NCBI GenBank assembly: GCA_027314515.1
Contig: DAHVAR010000229.1
Location: 1-34,982, forward strand
Direction: 5' to 3'
DNA length: 34,982 bases
From: Actinomycetota bacterium
Lineage (GTDB): Bacteria; Actinomycetota; Actinomycetes; Streptosporangiales; Streptosporangiaceae
The first letter of the stretch is position 1; the number at the start of each line of letters is the position of its first letter. Below are positions 24,449 through 32,062 of this stretch, one piece after another. A program made the translations under genes and the position numbers. The notes beneath the pieces were generated by a model. The model was given only the letters and a program-made list of their open reading frames with translations, did no database searches and had not been told where the DNA came from.

Positions 24449-26278
24449 TTAGAGCCGCTGTCCGAGCCAGTGGGCGAACTGCCTGCCCAGCCGCGTCACA
24501 TTACCGGACAGCTGGTTCAGGGCCGGATGGGTGACCGACAGCGTCTGCAACTGGTTGCCCAGGTGCCCGGCGGGCCAGTAGGCCGGCGTCATCGTCGCCG
24601 CCGCTACCGCTACGCCGGCCACGATGGCCGCCAGGCCAAGCGAGCCGAGAAGCACCGCCGGGGTGGACGAGGCCACCCGCCCGTAGAACCTGCTGAGCGG
24701 GCGGCGGCAAGCGCCCGAGCCTGGCCCGATGCAGTAGCAGGCGACGAGTGCGCCAGCCGCATAGCCGACAGCTTTCGGCAGCTCCGCCGGGCCTGCTGCC
24801 AGCACGGAAAGGATCAGCACAACTGCCGCGCACAGCAACGCCAGCGGCGCCAGCAGCAGGAAGCTCAGCGCCGACCGGCAGACCGCCCACGGGTAGAACG
24901 CGGTCGCCGAGACCGTATCGGTAGGCCGCCGCCCCTGCCGCGACCGGCGCCGGGTCAGCCACCTCGCGGTCAGGTCCGTCGCGCGCAACAGGACGAGCAC
25001 CGCGAGTGCCGCGGCCGCTCCGGCGACCGGCAGCAGGACGCTGACGGCCACCAGCGCGGCGAGCGTCGCTAGCACCAGTGGCAGCCGGGCCGACCGGCTC
25101 GGCCGGCCGGCGGCTAGCTCCTGGCCGGCCGCCGTAGCTGCCTCGCGGCCAGGCGCCTGGCCGGGCGGAAACTGGCTGGGCCCGCCAGCCGGCGGACGGG
25201 CGGCCCAGGGCGGCACCGGCCCAGCGGGAACTGTCCCCGGCGGCACAGTCGGGGTTCCGGTGAGCTGGCCGGGAGCAGCGGCCGGCGGCGGGCTGTAGCG
25301 AACGGGCGTCAGCAGGTCGGCGAAGTTGTCCGGCGACCGGACCGCGATCGGCCTGGTCCCCGGCCACCGCGGCGGTGCGTCGAGCGCCGTGTATGCGGCC
25401 TGGCCGGCAATCGCCAGCGGATCGACCTGGCCAGCCGCCGACGCGCCAGCCGGGGCTCTGGTCGGCGCGGGCAGCAGCGTCTGCGGGTTCAGCCCGGCCG
25501 CGAACTCGGCGACCTCGGCTGCCGATGGCCGCCGGCTCGGGTCCCTGGCCAGCGCGGCCAGCACGATCGGCAGCAGCGGCGGCGGCATCCGGTCCAGGTC
25601 GGGCTCGCCGTGCACGATACGGTAAAAAATCGACTCGAACTGGCCGGTGCCGAACGGCGCCCGGCCGCACGCGGCGTACGCGATCGTGGCGGCCCAGGAG
25701 TGCATGTCCGCCGCGGGACCACTCGCCTTGCCCTCGATGACCTCCGGGGCGAGGTAGCCGGGCGTGCCCATGAACATTCCGGTCATGGTCAGCCGGGTCG
25801 AGTCCGGGGCCTGGGCGATACCGAAGTCGATCACGACCGGCTGACCATCGACCATCATCACATTGCCGGGCTTGAGATCCCGGTGCACGACGCCCGCCGC
25901 ATGCACTGCTACCAGCGCGGACGCCAGCCCGCGGGCCAGGTCGGCCAGGGCGGCACCGGTGAGCGCCCCCTCGGCCGCCACCACGTCTTCCAGCGTCCGG
26001 CCAGCCACGTATCTTGTCACGATATACGGCGGATCGTTCTCAACGTCCGCGTCGACAACCTCGGCCACGAACGGGCTGTGCACGCGGCGCATCGTCGCCA
26101 CCTCGCGGGCAAGCCGGCGCCGCGCGGTAGCCTCGGCCGGCACGCCCTGGCGCAGGACCTTGACCGCGACGAGGCTGCCGCCGGCGTCGCTGGCCAGGTA
26201 GACCACGCCCATGCCACCCTCGCCCAGCTGCTCGCGCAGTAGGTAAGGACCCAGTCGCTCCCCCGAGTGGGCACTCAT
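24449..26278 (-). CDS. Ser/Thr protein kinase with multi-pass C-terminal membrane region
   Basis: This 609-residue protein begins with a Hanks-type kinase domain (about 10-268): glycine loop LGEGGMGVVY (18-27), K40 in VAVKVL, HRDLKPGN (132-139), DFG (151-153), the activation loop with several threonines (TRLTMTGMFMGTPGYLAPE), and DMHSWAATIAYAACGR in place of the commoner DVYSLG. A Pro/Ala-rich linker of about 120 residues follows, then four or five hydrophobic helices from about 398 to 570 and a short C-terminal tail. There are no PASTA repeats, so it does not look like a cell-wall-sensing PknB. Its natural partner may be the convergent FHA protein. Confidence 0.92.
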   Translation of the reverse strand: MSAHSGERLGPYLLREQLGEGGMGVVYLASDAGGSLVAVKVLRQGVPAEATARRRLAREVATMRRVHSPFVAEVVDADVENDPPYIVTRYVAGRTLEDVVAAEGALTGAALADLARGLASALVAVHAAGVVHRDLKPGNVMMVDGQPVVIDFGIAQAPDSTRLTMTGMFMGTPGYLAPEVIEGKASGPAADMHSWAATIAYAACGRAPFGTGQFESIFYRIVHGEPDLDRMPPPLLPIVLAALARDPSRRPSAAEVAEFAAGLNPQTLLPAPTRAPAGASAAGQVDPLAIAGQAAYTALDAPPRWPGTRPIAVRSPDNFADLLTPVRYSPPPAAAPGQLTGTPTVPPGTVPAGPVPPWAARPPAGGPSQFPPGQAPGREAATAAGQELAAGRPSRSARLPLVLATLAALVAVSVLLPVAGAAAALAVLVLLRATDLTARWLTRRRSRQGRRPTDTVSATAFYPWAVCRSALSFLLLAPLALLCAAVVLILSVLAAGPAELPKAVGYAAGALVACYCIGPGSGACRRPLSRFYGRVASSTPAVLLGSLGLAAIVAGVAVAAATMTPAYWPAGHLGNQLQTLSVTHPALNQLSGNVTRLGRQFAHWLGQRL

Positions 26279-26333
26279 AGCGTTACAGCCTACGGCTCAC
26301 GCCTCGTGCGCGAGGGCCCGAGCTTCCCGGCGG

Positions 26334-26789
26334 CTAGCTCCCCGCAACCAGCCGGCGCAGCGCCTCAGCCGTCTGCGCGTTCTGCTCCGCATGACTGAGC
26401 AGGGCCTTTGCTAGCTCCGCCGCCCACTGGCCGACCTGAACCGGCTGCCTGGACAGCACCACTCCGCGCACCTCACGGCAGACCTCGGCGACCGGGGCGC
26501 CACCGGTCAGCCGGAGAGTCATGACCTGATCGCCCAGCCGGACCGTGATCTTCGATACTGTCCCCGGACGGCCTTTCATCCGGTCCGACATCGACCGGTC
26601 GCGGTCGATTGTCACGCAGTTGGCCGGCAGCGCGTCGCCCAGCGACTCGGTCAGGACCTTGGCGTAGATCGCGATATCAGTGCTGTCGGCGCGCAGCGCC
26701 GCCGTCACCATGTCCAGCGACGGGCTGTCGGCGGGCTCCATCATCGCTGCCGCGTCCTCGCTCTCGGTCGATTGCTGCTTCTCGGACAT
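26334..26789 (-). CDS. Conserved-looking protein of unknown function
   Basis: This 151-residue soluble protein begins at ATG 26789, with GGAG 11-14 bases upstream; an in-frame Met at 26825 is less likely. The N-terminus is Ser/Glu-rich (MSEKQQSTESEDAAAM). The middle (about 34-105) alternates helix and strand with VTIDRDRSMSDRMKGRPG and ITVRLGDQVMTLRL. The C-terminus is helical (QWAAELAKALLSHAEQ). It lies 55 bp upstream of the kinase gene on the same strand and could be co-transcribed with it; a substrate or regulatory role is speculation. I do not recognise the family. Confidence 0.7.
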   Translation of the reverse strand: MSEKQQSTESEDAAAMMEPADSPSLDMVTAALRADSTDIAIYAKVLTESLGDALPANCVTIDRDRSMSDRMKGRPGTVSKITVRLGDQVMTLRLTGGAPVAEVCREVRGVVLSRQPVQVGQWAAELAKALLSHAEQNAQTAEALRRLVAGS

Positions 26790-26867
26790 GCTGATTATCG
26801 CTCCGTTGCCGGGCCGCATGATCACGCCAGTGTTCCGGCGGGCTGGCTGCTCGCCCTGGCAAGCCGG

Positions 26868-27647
26868 TCACCGGCCGCTGAAGGTTGCTTTTCCAGGTCC
26901 GTTCTCCAAGAAACTGCGCATTCCCGTTCGCGCGTCATCAGTGGCAAACAACCCGGCAAAGCTGGCTTGCTCGAATTCGAGCCCGGTGCCGAGATCGGTG
27001 TCCAGGCTGAGGTCAACGGCTCGCTTCGCCGCGGCAATCGCGATCGCCGGGCCGCTGGCGAACTCGGCAGCCATTTCCCGCGCCGCAACGTACACCTGAT
27101 CATCGGGCACGACCTTGTCGGCAAGCCCGATAGCCAGGGCTTGCGCCGCGTCGATGAACCGGCCGGTGAAGATCAGGTCCTTGGCTTTCGCCGGGCCGAT
27201 GAGCCTCGGCAGCCGCTGCGTGCCGCCCCCGCCCGGGATCAGGCCCAGCAGGATCTCCGGCTGGCCGACCTTGGCGCTCTCGCCGAGCACCCGGAAGTCA
27301 GCGCATAGTGCCAGCTCAAGGCCGCCGCCGAGGGCGTAGCCGGTGACCGCGGCAATAACCGGCTTGCCGATCGCGGCGACGGCGCTGAGTGCATCTTGCA
27401 GCCGGCGGATGTTCGCGGTCATCTGCGCGTAGCTGGCGTCGGCCATCTCCTTGATATCGGCGCCTGCCGCGAACAGCTTCTCGCCGCCATAGATCATGAC
27501 GGCGCGGACCGCATCGTCCGCGCCGACCCGGCCAGCTGCGGCAGCCAGATCGGCCTGCAACGCGGCGTTAAGCGCATTCATGGGCGGCCGGTTCAGCCGG
27601 ATGGTGGCAACCGCCCGTTCCGTCTCGACGAGCACCAGCTCGCTCAT
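26868..27647 (-). CDS. Enoyl-CoA hydratase/isomerase family protein
   Basis: This crotonase-fold enzyme of 259 residues hydrates trans-2-enoyl-CoA in fatty-acid or related acyl-CoA breakdown. Both catalytic glutamates of enoyl-CoA hydratase are present: E111 in ALGGGLELALC and E131 in VGQPEILLG. The oxyanion-hole regions are FAAGADIKE (59-67) and IPGGGGTQRL. ATG 27647 has GGAGGT six bases upstream, which decides the start over the GTG at 27653. It is the best-supported enzyme in an otherwise regulatory stretch. Confidence 0.93.
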   Translation of the reverse strand: MSELVLVETERAVATIRLNRPPMNALNAALQADLAAAAGRVGADDAVRAVMIYGGEKLFAAGADIKEMADASYAQMTANIRRLQDALSAVAAIGKPVIAAVTGYALGGGLELALCADFRVLGESAKVGQPEILLGLIPGGGGTQRLPRLIGPAKAKDLIFTGRFIDAAQALAIGLADKVVPDDQVYVAAREMAAEFASGPAIAIAAAKRAVDLSLDTDLGTGLEFEQASFAGLFATDDARTGMRSFLENGPGKATFSGR

Positions 27648-27698
27648 CCGCACCTCCAGTACCGAGCCTTGATCCTACGCAGCCCGGACTCCCGGCGG

Positions 27699-28127
27699 CT
27701 AGCCAGAGCGGGGCCGCTGCCCGGGGAGGTGACCAGCCGGCCCGCTGTCGTCGGCTGCCGGTTGCGAATGGCAGAAATGCTGGCAATTCGGCGAGGCGCA
27801 CGGGCTGGCGACCGCGCTAGCGCACAGGCCAAGCAAGCAGGAAGGCGACAGCACGAAATCGGGCTCTGCGCTGTCGATGGCCGACGGATCGCTTGCGAGC
27901 ACCAGATCGGCGGCTCGCGCCAGCGCCCGGGCGGCCGGCAGCAGCCTGGACGCGAGGTGGGTCCTGGACACCTTGCTCAAGCACCGGCCGGCGCCCTCCG
28001 CATCGGACCGCAGGAAGGCTGCGAGCGCATCGAGGCACGCCTGCTCCTCCGCGGTGCGCGTGTGCTGGCCGCCGCGACTTCGGCTGCGGCCGGCCCGCGA
28101 CCCGTCCAGGGACAGCGACACTCCCAT
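27699..28127 (-). CDS. Cys-rich protein of unknown function
   Basis: This 142-residue protein has a basic N-terminus, an Ala-rich helical middle (about 26-80, EEQACLDALAAFLRSDAEG and SRLLPAARALARAADLVLA), and a C-terminal cysteine/histidine cluster at C97, C102, C110, C115, H117, C119 and H120 that could bind zinc or an iron-sulfur cluster. Third codon positions are strongly G/C, and GGGGGGA precedes the ATG, both supporting a real gene. It is divergent from an XRE-type regulator across a 201-bp region with repeated TGCGAAG motifs. I do not recognise a named family. Confidence 0.6.
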   Translation of the reverse strand: MGVSLSLDGSRAGRSRSRGGQHTRTAEEQACLDALAAFLRSDAEGAGRCLSKVSRTHLASRLLPAARALARAADLVLASDPSAIDSAEPDFVLSPSCLLGLCASAVASPCASPNCQHFCHSQPAADDSGPAGHLPGQRPRSG

Positions 28128-28193
28128 CTGTTCCCCCCTACCTGACCTGCCGCAAACGACCCGTGCCGACCGTGCATCACGCTACGCGGCCGA

Positions 28194-28320
28194 TTGCGAA
28201 GGGTCAAGACTTCGCGCGAAGTCCATTGCGTTATGCAATTCGCACGTAATGCCTTTGAGCTGCGCATATGACGACCCTAGAAGGGCTATCAGTTGGACAG
28301 GGTGCGAAGTTTGTGCGAAG
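28194..28320. promoter_or_regulatory. Repeated TGCGAAG-type motif in a divergent promoter region
   Basis: The region between the Cys-rich gene and the XRE gene contains TTGCGAAGG (28194-28202), the perfect 16-bp palindrome GACTTCGCGCGAAGTC (28208-28223), TTCGCAC (28239-28245), and two direct copies of GTGCGAAG (28302-28309 and 28313-28320) exactly 11 bp apart, one helical turn. The last copy merges with the ribosome-binding site of the XRE gene. A small dyad, ATTGC-N5-GCAAT, lies at 28225-28239. These look like binding sites for the XRE regulator, which would then autoregulate. Confidence 0.6.
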
Positions 28321-28328
28321 GTACCAGA

Positions 28329-28763
28329 ATGGTCGACCGACCCGAGCCGCCCCTGTGGGGAACGCTCATCGCTGCCGCGCTGCGCTCCGCGGGGCTGTCG
28401 GCCCGGGAGGCCGCGCGCCGCGCCGGCATCAGCGAGGGCAGGTGGCGGCAGATCGCCGGCGGTTACCAGGTCGTCAGGCCTAATGTTTACGCACAGGTGC
28501 GGGGTCCGGCCGCGACGCTTGCCAAGATGGCAACGGCGGCCGGAGTGACGCCGGACCAGCTGGCCGCGGCAGGCCGCGAAGATGCCGCCCTGGCCATGCT
28601 GCGCCAGCAGAAGGATCGGTCGGCGGGCGAGGAGATGCTCGCGCGCGTCCGGGCCATGGATACCGATCAGGCCCGTGAGCTGCTCGCCACGCTCGCTCGC
28701 CAGCTAGGCGTCAGCCTCACCGGTGCTGAGCGCGGCGACAGCGAGCGCAGGTACGGCGCGTGA
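28329..28763 (+). CDS. XRE-type helix-turn-helix regulator
   Basis: This 144-residue protein has a Cro/C1-type HTH at about 8-40 (TLIAAALRSAGLSAREAAR, then RAGISEGRWRQIAGGYQ). A segment with YAQVRGPAATLAKMATAAGV and TPDQLAAAGRED follows, then a helical tail. The start ATG 28329 is chosen because GAAGG lies about seven bases upstream. The DNA target is probably the TGCGAAG array just upstream. The gene is divergent from the Cys-rich unknown and convergent with bldC. No phage genes are nearby. Confidence 0.82.
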   Translation: MVDRPEPPLWGTLIAAALRSAGLSAREAARRAGISEGRWRQIAGGYQVVRPNVYAQVRGPAATLAKMATAAGVTPDQLAAAGREDAALAMLRQQKDRSAGEEMLARVRAMDTDQARELLATLARQLGVSLTGAERGDSERRYGA

Positions 28764-28769
28764 CGGCCG

Positions 28770-28819
28770 ACCGGGAGAACCTGCCCCAGGACCACCGCTG
28801 GGGCAGGTACCTGCCCGGT
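28770..28819. terminator. Bidirectional terminator between XRE regulator and bldC
   Basis: ACCTGCCCCA (28779-28788) and TGGGGCAGGT (28799-28808) form a perfect 10-bp stem with a 10-nt loop. An outer ACCGGG/CCCGGT pair (28770-28775, 28814-28819) extends it with small internal bulges. It fills the 55-bp gap between the two convergent stop codons. Confidence 0.65.
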
Positions 28820-29037
28820 CACTCGCCGGACGCGCGCTGCAGTGAAACCCCCTGCCAGCCATTCAGGAAACCACGGACTTCGCTCTCGCTGTACCGGCGG
28901 TGACCACCGGGGGTACGGATCGATGAGAGCTTTCCGCCGCGCGCCCAGCGGGTGACGGTCTTCGGGTCGACCCGAAGCATCGCTGCGACCTCGGCCGGGG
29001 TCAGAAGGCGGTTGTCCGGCTTGATCTGAGTTCTCAC
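28819..29037 (-). CDS. bldC: BldC-type MerR-like DNA-binding protein
   Basis: This 72-residue single-domain winged-HTH protein contains LLTPAEVAAMLRVDPKTVTR, WARGGKLSSIRT and GGHRRYSESEVRGFL. It is nearly superimposable on Streptomyces BldC as I remember it, a developmental regulator that binds AT-rich direct repeats as cooperative multimers. The short length and lack of an effector domain are normal for BldC. It stands alone on the minus strand with about 174 bp of upstream sequence. That leader holds no clear consensus promoter. Confidence 0.9.
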   Translation of the reverse strand: MRTQIKPDNRLLTPAEVAAMLRVDPKTVTRWARGGKLSSIRTPGGHRRYSESEVRGFLNGWQGVSLQRASGE

Positions 29038-29211
29038 GAGAAGGATCCTCTCGCACTCGGGGGTAATGGTCGGGTGACAGAACGTGACGAACCATGACCG
29101 TCACTTACTGACATCGCTCTATCACAGGATGTCACATCGACTCTGGCTTTGCTGGCGTTCTCACTAGCACGAGGCGAAATTCCCCGACCGGTCGATGAAA
29201 GGCCGCCGCCG

Positions 29212-31914
29212 TTATCGGAGGTCGCCGTTGACCATTCCGGCAGGGGCGTCGGGCACGGCCACGAGGCCGAGTTCGGCCAGCCCGGCCAGTAGCCGGTGCC
29301 TGGGCAATACCCGGACGGTATAGCCGAAGGGGCCGGGCTCGCCGAGCTCGGCGTCACCGGTGTATCTCGCTACGCCGCCCGGCACCGCCTCGTCCAGCGC
29401 CAGAGCCGACCTGGCGGGATCGATGATCTCGTCGGACTCTCCGGCGCGGCCGCACACCACCTCAACCATGACGTCATCGGGCGTCAGCGTGCCGAGCGCC
29501 ACGCTGGCCCGGACGGTCAGCCGCCCGCCGGGGCTGAGGTCACCGTCGTCGGCCTCGACGTGCTCGATCCGGACCGCCGGCCAGGCGGCGATGACCCGCT
29601 GCTTCCAGGCGGCGAGCTCGCGCGCGCCTTCGAATGGCGCTCCGCCGTGGCTGACCGGATCGGCCAGCGCGCGGGATGACCGGGCGGCAGGCGCATACAG
29701 GTCGGTGACGTACTGCCGGACCATCCGGGTCGCCAGCGCCCGCGGCCCGAGCCCGCGCATGGCATGCGACACCATCTCCAGCCACCGCTCCGGCCGCCCG
29801 TCGCCGCCGGTGTCGTAGAACAGCGGCGCGACCGACTTGCCGATCAGGTCGTACAGCGCTGCCGCCTCGACCTCGTCGCGGCGAGCTGGATCAGGCACTC
29901 CGTCCGCCGACGGGATGGCCCAGCCGTTGTGGCCGTCGAACCACTCATCCCACCAGCCGTCCAGCACCGAAAGGTTCAGGCTGCCGTTGAGCGCGGCCTT
30001 CATCCCGGAAGTACCGCACGCTTCCAGCGGCCGCAGCGGATTGTTCAGCCAGACGTCGCAGCCCTGCACCAGGGTGCGCGCCAGCGCCATGTCGTAGTCG
30101 GGCAGGAAGACGATCCGGTGTCGCACTTGTGGCTGATCCGCGAACCTGACGAGCTGCGCGATGAGCTGCTTGCCGCCGTCGTCGGCCGGGTGCGCCTTGC
30201 CGGCGACCACGATCTGGACCGGACGGTCGGGATCCAGCAGCAGCGCGGAGAGCCTGGCCGGATCGTGCAGCATCATCGTCAGGCGCTTGTAGGACGGCAC
30301 CCGGCGGGCGAACCCGATCGTGAGGACATCCTCGTCAAGCACCCCGTCGATCCAGATCAGCTCGGCCTCCGAGGCGCCGCGCTGCCGCCAGGACGCCCGC
30401 AGCCGGTGCCGCGCCTCGGCCACCAGGCTGGCGCGCAACTGGCGCCGCAGTGCCCAGATCCGGCGGGCGTCGCCAGCCGCCCGGTCCCAGAACACCGGGT
30501 CGTCAGCCGGGTCGGCCACCAAGCTCAGCCCGGCCGAGCCAGCCGAGCCAGCCGAGCGGCCGCCAGCGGCCGGGCCGCTCGCGGCCGCGTCCGCCGGGCC
30601 GGCGACAAGCTGCACGAGCTCCGGCGCCACCCAGGTGGGTGCGTGCACGCCGTTGGTCACTGAGGTGATAGGAACCTCGGCCACGTCAAAGCCCGGCCAC
30701 AGGCCGGCGAACATCTGCCTCGAGACCGAGCCGTGCAGCTTGCTCACTCCGTTGACCCGCTGCGCGAGCCGCATCCCCATGACGGCCATGTTGAACACGC
30801 CAGGGTCGCCGTCGGCGAAGGTTTCCGCGCCGAGCGCCAGGATGTCAGCCAGCGGCAGCCCACCCGCCGCGCCCCAATCCGGGCCGTCGAACTGACGTGC
30901 GACGAGATCCCGCGGGAACCGGTCGATCCCAGCGGGGACCGGCGTGTGGGTAGTGAAGACCGTGCCCGCGCGGCAGAGTTCCAGCGCCTCGCCGAAGGCG
31001 AGCCCGCGCGCGACGTACTCGCGGATCCGCTCCACGCCGAGGAAACCGGCATGGCCCTCGTTGGTGTGGAAGACCTCCGGCTCCGGGTGGCCAGTGCTCG
31101 CGCAGTAGGCCCTTACGGCGCGGACCCCCCCGATGCCCAGCAGCAGTTCCTGCCGCAGCCGGTGGTCGGTGCCGCCGCCGTACAGGCGGTCGGTGATCTC
31201 CCGCAGTTCCGGGTCGTTTTCCTCGACATAGGAGTCGAGCAGCAGCAGCGGCACCCGGCCGACCTGCGCCACCCAGATCTGGGCCGACAGCGCCGCCGAG
31301 CCGGCCAGCGTCACGCTCACCCGGATCGCGTTGCCCGCGGCGTCTCGAAGCAGCGTCAGCGGCAGCCCGTTGGGGTCGGACGCCGGGTAGCGCTCGGCCT
31401 GCCAGCCCTCTACGGACAGTGACTGAGTGAAGTACCCGTGCCGGTACAGCAGCCCGACGCCGATCAGCGGCACGCCGAGGTCGCTGGCGGCCTTCAGGTG
31501 GTCTCCCGCGAGGATGCCGAGGCCACCGGAATACTGCGGGAGTGCCGCGGTGATCCCGTACTCAGGCGAAAAATAGGCGATCGCTGACGGCCACGGGGCG
31601 CCGCCCGATGCAGCCTGCTCCAGCTGATACCAGCGCGGCTGGACAAGGTAGTCCTGCAGGTCGGCGCTGGCTTCGGCGAGCCGCCGCAGGAAGCCGGGAT
31701 CGGCAGCCAGCGCTGCCAGCCTGTCCTGCGGCACCTTGCCGAGCAGCGCGACCGGGTCCTGTTCGGCCAGCTCACGGCTGGCAGGATCGATCGAGGCGAA
31801 CAGCTCCCGCGTCCCGGCATGCCATGACCAGCGGAGGTTCAGCATCAGCGCGCCCAGCGGATCAAGCGCGGCGGGCAGGACCGGATGGATGGTGAAGCGG
31901 CGGATAGCTCTCAC
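29212..31914 (-). CDS. glgP: Alpha-glucan (glycogen) phosphorylase
   Basis: This enzyme of about 900 residues releases glucose-1-phosphate from alpha-1,4-glucans. The N-terminal DUF3417 region starts RAIRRFTIHPVLPAALDPLG with LNLRWSWH. The phosphorylase core includes AYFSPEYGI, YSGGLGILAGDHLKAASDLG, VFHTNEGHAGFL, TVFTTHTPVPAGIDRF, SVTNGVHAPTW, and the PLP-lysine region CGTSGMKAALNGSLNLSVLD. The GTG at 31914 is preferred because homologues start here; the frame could extend to 32139 but with non-family sequence. An Ala/Gly/Ser-rich insert (near 30530-30610) is encoded by short direct repeats. It is divergent from glgE with 148 bp between. Confidence 0.93.
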   Translation of the reverse strand: MRAIRRFTIHPVLPAALDPLGALMLNLRWSWHAGTRELFASIDPASRELAEQDPVALLGKVPQDRLAALAADPGFLRRLAEASADLQDYLVQPRWYQLEQAASGGAPWPSAIAYFSPEYGITAALPQYSGGLGILAGDHLKAASDLGVPLIGVGLLYRHGYFTQSLSVEGWQAERYPASDPNGLPLTLLRDAAGNAIRVSVTLAGSAALSAQIWVAQVGRVPLLLLDSYVEENDPELREITDRLYGGGTDHRLRQELLLGIGGVRAVRAYCASTGHPEPEVFHTNEGHAGFLGVERIREYVARGLAFGEALELCRAGTVFTTHTPVPAGIDRFPRDLVARQFDGPDWGAAGGLPLADILALGAETFADGDPGVFNMAVMGMRLAQRVNGVSKLHGSVSRQMFAGLWPGFDVAEVPITSVTNGVHAPTWVAPELVQLVAGPADAAASGPAAGGRSAGSAGSAGLSLVADPADDPVFWDRAAGDARRIWALRRQLRASLVAEARHRLRASWRQRGASEAELIWIDGVLDEDVLTIGFARRVPSYKRLTMMLHDPARLSALLLDPDRPVQIVVAGKAHPADDGGKQLIAQLVRFADQPQVRHRIVFLPDYDMALARTLVQGCDVWLNNPLRPLEACGTSGMKAALNGSLNLSVLDGWWDEWFDGHNGWAIPSADGVPDPARRDEVEAAALYDLIGKSVAPLFYDTGGDGRPERWLEMVSHAMRGLGPRALATRMVRQYVTDLYAPAARSSRALADPVSHGGAPFEGARELAAWKQRVIAAWPAVRIEHVEADDGDLSPGGRLTVRASVALGTLTPDDVMVEVVCGRAGESDEIIDPARSALALDEAVPGGVARYTGDAELGEPGPFGYTVRVLPRHRLLAGLAELGLVAVPDAPAGMVNGDLR

Positions 31915-32062
31915 GCACAGTGACCTTAATGCCTGCGGCGGACGCACCACGCCACGGCTCCCCGGCAGTCCGGGGACCGTGAGGAAGGCCTGCGCCGCGG
32001 CGGCAATGCCTTCGGGGCACCCGGTTCGGCATTGGCTGCGCTTAGATGGGTAGCTTTCATCC
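31915..32062. promoter_or_regulatory. Divergent glgP-glgE intergenic region
   Basis: This 148-bp region must drive both genes. CAATGCC (32004-32010) and GGCATTG (32028-32034) form a 7-bp inverted repeat with a 17-bp spacer, and AATGCC recurs at 31927-31932 near glgP. These are weak candidates for a shared regulator site. No convincing -35/-10 pair was identified. Confidence 0.35.
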
